A model generated the notes under the pieces. The model worked only from the letters and a program-made list of their open reading frames with translations. It was not told where the DNA came from and did no database searches. Below, piece after piece: positions 1-9,193 of a DNA stretch of 64,000 bases (positions within the stretch are counted from its first letter, which is position 1; each line of letters opens with the position of its first letter). The translations under genes were made by a program, and so were the position numbers. This DNA is from Acidimicrobiaceae bacterium (GTDB lineage Bacteria; Actinomycetota; Acidimicrobiia; Acidimicrobiales; Aldehydirespiratoraceae). The stretch spans positions 62,001 to 126,000 of the forward strand of contig JAPOUM010000041.1 in the NCBI GenBank assembly GCA_026708645.1. The letters are read 5' to 3'.

Positions 1-2691
1 CACCATGAAATTCGGGGTCGCCCGATAGGGCCCCTCAGCGCCCGACACAGACCAGTTCGGGAAATACGACGTGCGCACCAGCACCGGCGCCCCCGCTCTG
101 TCCACCGAGAAGGAGATCGAATGATCGTCGCGGACCACGTTGCTGACCGTCGCCGGTTCGATCTCGCTGACAGGGACGGCTTCGGGCAGCTGCGACGCCA
201 GGCGACGCATCGCCTCCTGGCGACCAGGTTCCCGGCCCCCGGCGTCGCGGCGCGCGTCCGGCAAGGCCATCCGCGGCCAGTCTTGCGGCCCGTCGGCAGC
301 CAGCACTCCGACGGTTTCCTCGCCCGCCAAGAAAGCACCGACCGACGCCTCGAGCCAGGCGTCGCTGCCGGCGTCGAGACTCTCCACCACCACAGGCAGG
401 CGCCTCAGGGGGGTGACAGTGGCGCTGTCTCGCACTTTGAACACGACCCAGGGCCCTCGCGGGGTGGAGGCGATCTCGGTGAGCCCCTGCGAAGCCCGGG
501 CCTGGGCGACCGCGCCGGCTGAGAAGGCCATGTAGTAGCGGACTCCCATTGTGCGCATGCGCTCTGCGCCTGCGTCCACGTCGAGACCCGAATAAGGCAG
601 GTCGCGCTGCGCCTGCGAGGGCGAGGCGGAGAGCTGGGACTGCATCAGGAAATGGTACGGCACTGTCGCCGACGACTCGAAGTAGAGCCCTTCCATCGAG
701 CCGATGCAGCGATCCGTCCAATGCGGCAGCAGCATCGGCGCCATCGGCGTGCCGTAAGAACCGAGCCTCGCCGCCTCGTATTCCCAGAGGGCGGCGCCGC
801 AGCCGTGGGTCTCCCCCACTCGGCGCATGGTGTCGACCAGATCCCAGTATTCGGCGCTGCCGCCGCCGTCGGGGTTGGGCGGCTTGGCTTCGTAGCCCTC
901 GAAGTTGTACTCCACCCAGTAAGCGCCGAGGTTGATCTCGCTCGAGCTCAAAGGCCCCCAGCGGTAGACGCCGTCGTCACCGAGGCGGCCCCCGGGAAGC
1001 GACCGCAGCGGCAGAGCGACCGTGACGACCACCGCGGCCCCCGCCAGCGCCACAGCGGCCCCCGCCAGCACCGCCGGCAGCCGGCTCGGCGTGCCGTCGT
1101 CGGCGACACGCCGGCGCGCCATCCAGCGGCGGCCCATGCTGATCGCCTCGCCTGCGCCCAGCGCGGCGAGCAGATAGACGGCCATGTAATAGAAGGGCAG
1201 GATTCGCACATTCCAGAGACGTCCCTCGGGCAGCAGCACGAAACTGGCCGCTACCGCCGCCGCTGTCACTGCCAGCGCCATGCCCAGCCTCGACCTTCTC
1301 CAAAACAGCAGCACGGACGACATCACAGCCAGCACCACGAAGGGTTGCAGCGGCGGATCGTTAGTCAAGAAGCTGTAGTCGAACTCGCTGCGCGACCACA
1401 GCGCCGACAGGTAGCGGCGATCCTTGCCCCAGCCCATGTCGTTGAGCAAATCCCGGTTCCACCAGAAAGGCAGCACCCACCAGGCGCTGAGCGCCGCGCC
1501 GACAGCGCCGGTGACAAGCGTCCAGGACGCCCGGCGCCGCCAGGCTCGGGCAGTCCAAGGCGACACCAAGACGAAAGCCGCCAGCACGCCCAGCGCGAAG
1601 AAGGCGGTGAACAGGTGCATCAGCCCGGTGATCGCCAGGAGCACTCCCGCCGTCATCTGATGCGTGCCCCGGGGCATGCCCCGCGCCAGGAAGCCGACGA
1701 ACAAGATCGCGGCTGCCAGACCCAGCGAGTAGGCGAACTCGCCTGCCATCGTCGACATCAGGTTGCCGCCGTAAATGTTGAATGACCGGTCGAACAGGAA
1801 CAGCAGGGTGGCTGCGACAGCCAGCATCTGGCCTTCTCCGGCGACGCCGGCGAGGCGCGTCATCGCCGCCACGGCTGCCGGCAGCGCCAGCAGGCCCGCG
1901 ACCGTCACGAGTTTGAGCGAGACGCCGTAGGGCATGGGAACAGCCGTCAGCACCAGCAGCGGGGCGACTGCCGCAGCCGTCGAGCGCAGGCGCGGGCGTC
2001 TCGTGACGTGCGACCCGAAACTGAACCATGCCCAGCCGTACCAGGCACAGGCGGCGGCTGCGGTCGGCAGCAGCGTCACCGCCAGCACACGGTCAGCGAC
2101 GAGACCGTCGAAAGTCAGTTCAGCGGCGCCGAGGACCGCTCCCGACAGCAGCGCCGCCACCCAGCTGGGCAACGCCGCGGCGCGCCGGCGATGCATGATC
2201 TCGCGCGTGGCGACAACGGCCGCCGACACGACCGCCAAGTAGGCGAAGACCGCTTCGCTGACGTTGAGGCCCACATCGACCATCACCACCGCAAGCGCCG
2301 GCAGCACCATGTAGAAGGTGAAGGCCGGGAAGCCCGCATACCAGTCGTGCGTCCAGCCGGTGAGCCGCCATTCGCTGATGAGCGCGTCACGCAGATAGGC
2401 GGGCCCCCAGACGTGGGCGCCGAGGTCGCCGCCGGTGGGCGTGTTGTCCACGAACCAGAGCCCGGGACGCAGATTCACAGCCACGAACCCGACGACCGCA
2501 GCCGCTGCGACGACCGCGAGCAGCAGGCCGGCGCGCCGGGGTTGTCGAAGCGCTGCACCGACCGCTGTCCCTGCGGATCCGACCAGCCTTGCCGCGAGCG
2601 TGAGAAGCCGTGCTATCAGCCGCTTCAACACTCGCCGAAGCATACGCCGCCCGAGGCCGAGCGAACCGACGAGCCGCGGCGAAGCCGGCAT
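1..2691 (-). CDS. Polytopic membrane protein, PTPS-related/YfhO-like (3' end outside window)
   Basis: The minus-strand frame stays open from about 2733 down to base 1, so the C-terminus lies outside the window. The N-terminus is basic (MLRRVLKRLIARLLTL), followed by a membrane segment and a luminal loop with NTPTGGDLGAHVWGP and AYLRDALISEWRLTGWTHDW. Many hydrophobic segments and a soluble C-terminal part follow, ending with YFPNWSVSGAEGPYRATPNF. That ending is typical of actinobacterial '6-pyruvoyl-tetrahydropterin synthase-related' and YfhO-like GT-C-fold proteins linked to surface glycans. The acidic first loop fits a polyprenyl-phosphate-sugar-dependent enzyme; this is inference. The start is ATG 2691 or ATG 2643. 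The upstream DNA is an IS remnant that runs into the first codons, so the original start may have been altered. Confidence 0.75.
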   Translation of the reverse strand, partial: MPASPRLVGSLGLGRRMLRRVLKRLIARLLTLAARLVGSAGTAVGAALRQPRRAGLLLAVVAAAAVVGFVAVNLRPGLWFVDNTPTGGDLGAHVWGPAYLRDALISEWRLTGWTHDWYAGFPAFTFYMVLPALAVVMVDVGLNVSEAVFAYLAVVSAAVVATREIMHRRRAAALPSWVAALLSGAVLGAAELTFDGLVADRVLAVTLLPTAAAACAWYGWAWFSFGSHVTRRPRLRSTAAAVAPLLVLTAVPMPYGVSLKLVTVAGLLALPAAVAAMTRLAGVAGEGQMLAVAATLLFLFDRSFNIYGGNLMSTMAGEFAYSLGLAAAILFVGFLARGMPRGTHQMTAGVLLAITGLMHLFTAFFALGVLAAFVLVSPWTARAWRRRASWTLVTGAVGAALSAWWVLPFWWNRDLLNDMGWGKDRRYLSALWSRSEFDYSFLTNDPPLQPFVVLAVMSSVLLFWRRSRLGMALAVTAAAVAASFVLLPEGRLWNVRILPFYYMAVYLLAALGAGEAISMGRRWMARRRVADDGTPSRLPAVLAGAAVALAGAAVVVTVALPLRSLPGGRLGDDGVYRWGPLSSSEINLGAYWVEYNFEGYEAKPPNPDGGGSAEYWDLVDTMRRVGETHGCGAALWEYEAARLGSYGTPMAPMLLPHWTDRCIGSMEGLYFESSATVPYHFLMQSQLSASPSQAQRDLPYSGLDVDAGAERMRTMGVRYYMAFSAGAVAQARASQGLTEIASTPRGPWVVFKVRDSATVTPLRRLPVVVESLDAGSDAWLEASVGAFLAGEETVGVLAADGPQDWPRMALPDARRDAGGREPGRQEAMRRLASQLPEAVPVSEIEPATVSNVVRDDHSISFSVDRAGAPVLVRTSYFPNWSVSGAEGPYRATPNFMV

Positions 2692-2836
2692 TTCGCGACC
2701 GTGGCCCGCGACACGCCCATCTGAGCAGGCACATCAGCCTGCGGCGTGCCCGCCTCGACCAGCTGCATCATCATCAAATCCGCTGCACCATCATCAAATG
2801 CCCAAAGGGCGTCAACGATGCATTCGCGTACGACAT
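2640..2836 (-). pseudogene. IS481-type transposase N-terminal remnant, frameshifted
   Basis: ATG 2836 follows a strong ribosome-binding site (AGGAGG on the minus strand). It opens a peptide MSYANASLTPFGHLMMVQRI that stops at 2774. In another frame the reading continues as LVEAGTPQADVPAQMGVSRA and TVAKC, a helix-turn-helix. Together they match the start of IS481-family transposases (MSHANAxLTPxGR..., then an HTH with GVSRATVAKW). The break comes from an imperfect 20-bp tandem duplication (TTGATGATGGTGCAGCGGAT / TTGATGATGATGCAGC) at about 2767-2802. No catalytic DDE part remains. The fragment overlaps the first codons of the minus-strand membrane protein. Confidence 0.6.
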
Positions 2837-2840
2837 CAAG

Positions 2841-2909
2841 CCTCCTGTGTGCGTGTCAGCTGCGTATGAGTGTCAGCTGCTGTGCCCGACACCACACTGA
2901 CACAGGAGG
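2841..2909. repeat. Inverted and direct repeats at the IS remnant edge
   Basis: CCTCCTGTG at 2841-2849 is the exact inverse of CACAGGAGG at 2901-2909. The inner TGTCAG/CTGACA parts also pair. TGTCAGCTGC occurs twice (2854-2863 and 2871-2880). The repeats sit just upstream of the transposase remnant and could be a decayed IS terminus or a hairpin over its leader. Confidence 0.45.
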
Positions 2910-2977
2910 CCCACCCCATACACGCTGCTACCAACCTCTATGACTACTGCAGCTAGCCAAGAACTCACTGTGCAGAG

Positions 2978-2983
2978 TACTAT
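2978..2983 (+). promoter_or_regulatory. -10 element (TACTAT), leaderless start of AAA ATPase gene
   Basis: TACTAT lies 7 nt before ATG 2991, leaving no room for a ribosome-binding site. It fits the TAnnnT-N6-8-start pattern seen at many genes in the window. Confidence 0.5.
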
Positions 2984-2990
2984 CCACTAG

Positions 2991-4307
2991 ATGGTCGCCA
3001 TATTGCGCGAGCTTCGCCTCTCAGAGTTCAAAAGCCTACGAAAAGCAACGATTCCGCTTCGCTCGCTGACTCTCCTCGTCGGTCGCAACGGCAGCGGGAA
3101 GTCGAATGTGCTCGACGCTTTGACCGTTCTGTCTTCGCTGGCAAGTGGGGCAACAATTCGCGAAGCGCTGGATGGCGGACGCTCGGGGCCACTGGTGCGA
3201 GGTGGCTCCGAGGGATGCGCGCCACTCGGCAAGGACTCGTTCTCACTCGGATGCTCCGTCGTAGTCGACGACAGGCTCTACCACTTGGATGCAACAGTCT
3301 CGGTGCGTCCGAACGTGCAGGTGACCAGCGAACGTCTGTGGACGAAACGACTGAGCGGCCCCCGCTACGGAGAGCCACAGGAATTGCTGAGGACAGATCC
3401 GCCGCGTCCTGATTCAGGCGACATCGTTGCCCGATGGGACAACCGCAAGCGAGGGCCGAATCCTGCGGCGACTTTCCGGGCGTCGCAGCTGCTGACGGCA
3501 CAGGTGGCGACTCGAGTGCCTGCGACCTCTCAGGCTGGTCGACACGTGCGACGGGTCGCCGAAGAAGTGCTAGGGGCACTGGCGAACACGTTCATCCTCG
3601 ACCCAGTGCCTCACCAGATGCGTGAGTACGTTCCTGCGAAGGACGCCCGGCTACGTCGTCACGCAGAGAACTTGTCGGCAGTGTTGGCGAGCCTGCTCAA
3701 GGACGACGCGACTCGGGGCACCCTGCTCGAAATGACCCAGTCGTTGTCCGAGGCTCAAGTCTCAGAGATAAATACTGTTGACAGCGACCTCGGTGACGTG
3801 ATGGTGGCTGTCCAAGAGCGGATCGGCTCAGCTGTTCGGGCCATGCCAGCACGCTTGATGAGCGACGGCACGCTGCGATTCCTGGCAATAGCGGCGGCAC
3901 TCCTCGAACGTTCGCGGTCCGCTGAAGGCATGAACGGCTCGGCCGGCGCCGACGGTAGACGCCTGCTCGTGGTTGAGGAGATCGAGAACGGATTGCACCC
4001 GTCGCAGGCAGCTTTGCTGTTGAACCGACTCAAGTCATCAGGAGCCGCCGGGGTCAGCACTCTGGCCACCACTCACAGTCCGGCCATCCTTGACGAGCTC
4101 GAAGGCCAGGATCACAACAATGTCGTCGTGTGCAGTCGCGGTTCCGACGGCTGGAGCAATGTCACTCGCCTCACAGATTTCACCGACTACTTCGAGGTCG
4201 CGGGGCGGGGCTCTCTCGGATCGACGGCCGTGCGAGATCGCCTGCGCCCTAGCGAGGGCCCGTCTGAGGCACCCCGATCGCTGGTGGATGTGCTCGGACT
4301 CCAATAA
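2991..4307 (+). CDS. AAA family ATPase (RecF/OLD-like, AAA_21 type)
   Basis: 438-aa SMC/RecF-like ATPase. Walker A is GRNGSGKS (residues 31-38) and the ABC-type signature is LMSDGTLRFLAIAAAL (about 287-302). Walker B is LLVVEEIENGLHP (about 324-336), followed by a TTHSPAIL switch histidine (about 360). There is no Toprim nuclease domain after the ATPase, unlike OLD or GajA proteins. It lies 3 nt upstream of a PIN-domain gene and almost certainly shares its transcript. Codon use is visibly less GC-rich than in the neighbours (AAA, ATA, TTG codons), and an IS remnant lies just upstream, so horizontal transfer is likely. ATPase/nuclease pairs of this build are often anti-phage or toxin systems; that role is inference. 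Confidence 0.8.
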   Translation: MVAILRELRLSEFKSLRKATIPLRSLTLLVGRNGSGKSNVLDALTVLSSLASGATIREALDGGRSGPLVRGGSEGCAPLGKDSFSLGCSVVVDDRLYHLDATVSVRPNVQVTSERLWTKRLSGPRYGEPQELLRTDPPRPDSGDIVARWDNRKRGPNPAATFRASQLLTAQVATRVPATSQAGRHVRRVAEEVLGALANTFILDPVPHQMREYVPAKDARLRRHAENLSAVLASLLKDDATRGTLLEMTQSLSEAQVSEINTVDSDLGDVMVAVQERIGSAVRAMPARLMSDGTLRFLAIAAALLERSRSAEGMNGSAGADGRRLLVVEEIENGLHPSQAALLLNRLKSSGAAGVSTLATTHSPAILDELEGQDHNNVVVCSRGSDGWSNVTRLTDFTDYFEVAGRGSLGSTAVRDRLRPSEGPSEAPRSLVDVLGLQ

Positions 4308-4310
4308 CTT

Positions 4311-4778
4311 ATGAGCCTTCCGTCTGTGGTCTTCGTCGACACGTCGGTGATCGTGCGCCTCATAGGCCTTGACGGCGAACAACCAGCCAACGCAGTGGCT
4401 GCAGAGTTCGAAAGACGTAGAGAGGCGGGCCAGCGGTTCGTGCTTCCGGTGACCGCGCTCGTCGAAGCTGGCAACATAGTCGTTCGACAGACCTCCGACC
4501 GAAGGCGTTTCGCTGAGCGGTTGCAGAAAGTCATCGAAGAAGCGAATCAGCCCAATCCTCCTTGGATCCTCCATCAGGTCACTTTGGACCAGCAATTCGC
4601 GGATGAGCTACTGGCAGGCAATTCGACTGGTTCGGACCTTGTCGGTCTTCTGGGTGACGGGAGGCTGGGAACCGGAGATGTGGCGATCCTCGTGGAGCGA
4701 GATCAGTTCAAGCGGAGCGTGGCCCACGCCACGATCAAAGTCTGGACATTCGACAGCGAACTGGCAGCGCACGGATGA
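4311..4778 (+). CDS. PIN-domain protein, putative nuclease partner of the AAA ATPase
   Basis: 155 aa. The protein begins VVFVDTSVIVRL (acidic Asp10) and has TALVEAGN (Glu52), GTGDVAILVERD (Asp123, Glu129/Asp131) and a final VWTFDSELAAHG (Asp148). This order of acidic residues and the Rossmann-like pattern fit the PIN ribonuclease fold used by VapC toxins and by RNA-processing enzymes. No VapB-like antitoxin is present; the only partner is the ATPase that ends 3 nt upstream. The ATPase may therefore control the nuclease. Low-GC composition is shared with the partner. The nuclease activity is inferred from motifs only. Confidence 0.65.
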   Translation: MSLPSVVFVDTSVIVRLIGLDGEQPANAVAAEFERRREAGQRFVLPVTALVEAGNIVVRQTSDRRRFAERLQKVIEEANQPNPPWILHQVTLDQQFADELLAGNSTGSDLVGLLGDGRLGTGDVAILVERDQFKRSVAHATIKVWTFDSELAAHG

Positions 4779-4833
4779 TCGCAGCGCGTCCGTGCTGACC
4801 GCCCGCCTGCTCGGGTTCGGACACGGGGAGGGG

Positions 4834-5538
4834 TCAGTTCAGGGCGGAGAGCGCTATCACCGTGACGGCGTTGAAGACGGTGTGCGAGCAGAGAACCGCA
4901 GCGATGCGGCCGGTGCGATGCACCAGCAAGGCGTGCGCCGTCCCGATCACCAGCAGTGCCGGGAACTGAGCCGCCTGGAAATGCACCAGAGCGAAGGCCA
5001 GCGACGAGGCCGCCACCGCGGCCGCCGGCCCGAAGCGGTCGCGCAAAGCTCCCTGCACCAGTCCGCGGAAGAAGATCTCCTCGCTCAGCGGCGCCGCCAC
5101 GACGGTCATGGCGACCAGCACGGCGAATCCCTGAGGATCGCCTGCCAGATCGACCAGTTCTCTGGCGGGCCCTTCCACGTCGAGATCGTCGAACACCCGC
5201 AGGATCGGCCAATACAGCACCGGCAGCACCACCAGCTGCAGCCCCAGACCGACGGCTATGCCGAGCGGCACATCGACAGGCTTGAACCGCCAGCCGAGCT
5301 GCTCGGTCCAGTCCAGGCCGCGCCGCCTCGCCAGCAGCGGCGTGCCGATCAGCCCGAGCCACAACGGGATCTGCAGCACCGCCAGCAGCCCCAGACCGAA
5401 CTCTGAGGCGACGTCGTCACCAGCGTCGAGCCCTGCGGCTGCCGCCAGAGCCACCAGAGCGGCCAGGCTCGCCAGAAACCCCGCCGACCATCCGACCAGA
5501 GCCCATCTCAGCCGCGCCCCGGCGGGCATCAAACCCAA
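4834..5538 (-). CDS. CPBP family intramembrane metalloprotease
   Basis: Polytopic membrane protein with the Abi/CPBP motifs of type II CAAX-prenyl-protease-like enzymes: EEIFFRG (motif 1, Glu-Glu and Arg), FALVHF (motif 2 His) and HTVFN (motif 3 His/Asn). The family cleaves or processes membrane substrates; the substrate here is unknown. The frame extends to GTG 5595, but the -10-like TAGCCT on the minus strand lies inside that extension. TTG 5538, preceded by GGGGAG at 7 nt spacing, is therefore preferred; ATG 5529 is also possible. It is transcribed divergently from ftsH. Confidence 0.8.
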   Translation of the reverse strand: MGLMPAGARLRWALVGWSAGFLASLAALVALAAAAGLDAGDDVASEFGLGLLAVLQIPLWLGLIGTPLLARRRGLDWTEQLGWRFKPVDVPLGIAVGLGLQLVVLPVLYWPILRVFDDLDVEGPARELVDLAGDPQGFAVLVAMTVVAAPLSEEIFFRGLVQGALRDRFGPAAAVAASSLAFALVHFQAAQFPALLVIGTAHALLVHRTGRIAAVLCSHTVFNAVTVIALSALN

Positions 5539-5584
5539 CGGATCGCTCCCCGCAGTCCTCGAAAGCCGGCTCGCACCGCTGCCG

Positions 5585-5590
5585 AGGCTA
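5585..5590 (-). promoter_or_regulatory. -10 element (TAGCCT) for the CPBP protease gene
   Basis: TAGCCT on the minus strand lies about 47 nt before the preferred TTG start at 5538, giving a short leader that contains GGGGAG. The same hexamer on the plus strand serves ftsH at 5639-5644. Confidence 0.35.
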
Positions 5591-5638
5591 GGCACGACCG
5601 GCCCGCGACGGGGCGCGTGGACTCGACCCGCGCCCGAC

Positions 5639-5644
5639 TAGCCT
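5639..5644 (+). promoter_or_regulatory. -10 element (TAGCCT) for ftsH
   Basis: TAGCCT is 7 nt before GTG 5652, the leaderless arrangement repeated across the window. Confidence 0.5.
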
Positions 5645-5651
5645 GAGCAGC

Positions 5652-7625
<1,974 letters not shown>

Positions 7626-7635
7626 TCACTGCGCT

Positions 7636-7665
7636 GCGCCGCCGCCCTCGACGCGGGCGCGGCGC
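7636..7665. terminator. GC-rich hairpin between convergent genes
   Basis: The arms GCGCCGCCGCCC and GGGCGCGGCGC pair with one bulge around a short loop. The hairpin sits in the 44-nt gap between ftsH and the convergent DUF5719-like gene. There is no T-tract, which is usual for high-GC actinobacteria. Confidence 0.55.
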
Positions 7666-7669
7666 GCTC

Positions 7670-9193
7670 TCAGCGGATCGCGACGACGGGCGCCGTCTCT
7701 GCGACCGCGGCGCCCAGCGACGCTGACCGCGATGTCAGCCCCACCAGCTCACGACCGACGATCACCGGCGAAGAGGCGGCCACCTCCACCACGAAACGGT
7801 CGACGCCTGCGGCTTCACGCAACGGCGGCAGCGGCAAGGTCCGGCTGCGGCCGGGGCCGAGCTCGACGCTGCGCAGCAGCTCGCCGGCAACGCTGACCGT
7901 CGCTTCGACGATCCCCAGCGCCGAAGGATTGACGACAGTGAGCGAACCGCCCGCCGAGCCGTCGGCTTCAAGGTCGCGCTCGGTCGCCTCCACCGGCACC
8001 AGCCAACGCTTCGAGGCGGCGTCGGCGCCGCTGGTCGCAGCCGAACCGGCGACCCCGGTCTCAGCGAAGCGAGGCCCTTCTGGGGCGACATCGGCTGGAT
8101 CGCCGTCGGCGGCTGCACTGCCGGCGACGGTGACACTGGTGACGGAGGCGGCCACCGGCGCTCCGTTGAGCGAGCGCACCGCCACACTGAAATTGCCGAC
8201 GCCTTCGAGACGCGCCTGTTCGGACAGGTCCACCAGAGCGGTTCTGCCGGCACGCACCGTGAGCTCGATCGGGCTCACCCGCACTGCAGGATCCTCGGTC
8301 AGTATCTCCAAGTCGACTTCGGCGACGTCGCTGCGAGACGGGTTGGACACGGCCACGATGTCGCGGCGCCCGGGTCCGACCCCGGCCACCGGAAGATGCC
8401 AGAGCCGCGCCGAGCCGGGCGCGGCCGGCGCGGCGCGGGTGCCGCTGCCTGAGTTGGGGCCGTCGGCGACCTGTATCCACGAAGCGGCCACACGACCCGA
8501 CACGACCTCCACGAAAGCCGCGACCGTGGCCGCGACGGTGACTTCCTCGGTCACGTCCACCGCCACCACCCGCTGAGCGGGCACGACGAGTCCCTCGATC
8601 GAGTCGCGGCCCACATCGGCCACCAGTTCGATGTCGGCCACCGCCACATCCGGGAACGGGTTGAGCAGCATCAACACGAACCTCTCCCCCTCCACTGCGG
8701 CGCGGGTGGCGCCATTGGACACGACCCAGCTCTCGGCTGTGCGCGTCAAACACAGCGAGCGGCCCAGTCCTGCTTGCGGGGCTGTCAGTATCTGCTCCAC
8801 GATCACGTCAGAGCTTCTGGTCTCGACCATCGCCGCAACCCAGGAGGCGTCCGGCGCGGCGTCCGACGGCCGCACCAGAAGATGCTCGAGCGGCGCCAGC
8901 TCGACCGTCTGCGACACCGGGTCATCGGCCCCGGCGCCTCCGGACAGCACCTGCACATCGACGCTGCGCGGCTCTCGGGACGCGTTGGCGATCACGATCG
9001 TCAGCTCGGCCGCTCCCGACGGCCCGCTGCCTCCGGGGCAGAACCAGGTGTTGACCGCTGCGGTGGGGGCGGCCAGCGCGGGAACGTGACGATCCGCCGC
9101 CTCCGAGCGTGTCCGGTCAGGCAGGTCGACAAGCGCTCCGGCGGTCATCAGACCCGCTATCGCGAAGAGGGCGAGCAGCCGCACCGAGCGCAT
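7670..9193 (-). CDS. DUF5719-like secreted/anchored protein
   Basis: 507 aa from ATG 9193, starting MRSVRLLALFAIAGLMTAGA, a signal peptide or anchor. The rest is a repetitive beta-rich ectodomain with phrases such as LTIVIANASREPRSVDV and DIVAVSNPSRSDVAEV, resembling repeated Ig-like folds. Size, architecture and position after a large glycosyltransferase fit the DUF5719 family of actinobacteria. ATG overlaps the stop of the upstream glycosyltransferase by one base (TGATG), so translation is coupled. The two probably act together at the cell surface; the biochemical role is unknown. The frame is open further upstream to 9343, but that part lies inside the preceding gene. Confidence 0.7.
   Translation of the reverse strand: MRSVRLLALFAIAGLMTAGALVDLPDRTRSEAADRHVPALAAPTAAVNTWFCPGGSGPSGAAELTIVIANASREPRSVDVQVLSGGAGADDPVSQTVELAPLEHLLVRPSDAAPDASWVAAMVETRSSDVIVEQILTAPQAGLGRSLCLTRTAESWVVSNGATRAAVEGERFVLMLLNPFPDVAVADIELVADVGRDSIEGLVVPAQRVVAVDVTEEVTVAATVAAFVEVVSGRVAASWIQVADGPNSGSGTRAAPAAPGSARLWHLPVAGVGPGRRDIVAVSNPSRSDVAEVDLEILTEDPAVRVSPIELTVRAGRTALVDLSEQARLEGVGNFSVAVRSLNGAPVAASVTSVTVAGSAAADGDPADVAPEGPRFAETGVAGSAATSGADAASKRWLVPVEATERDLEADGSAGGSLTVVNPSALGIVEATVSVAGELLRSVELGPGRSRTLPLPPLREAAGVDRFVVEVAASSPVIVGRELVGLTSRSASLGAAVAETAPVVAIR

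Noticed and set aside
652-1785. 377-aa plus-strand His/Gln/Arg-rich ORF
   Set aside because: It is a shadow of the minus-strand membrane protein.
35-2371. Several short minus-strand ORFs suggesting a broken gene
   Set aside because: They lie in other frames. One continuous minus-strand frame runs through the whole region with coherent membrane-protein sequence.
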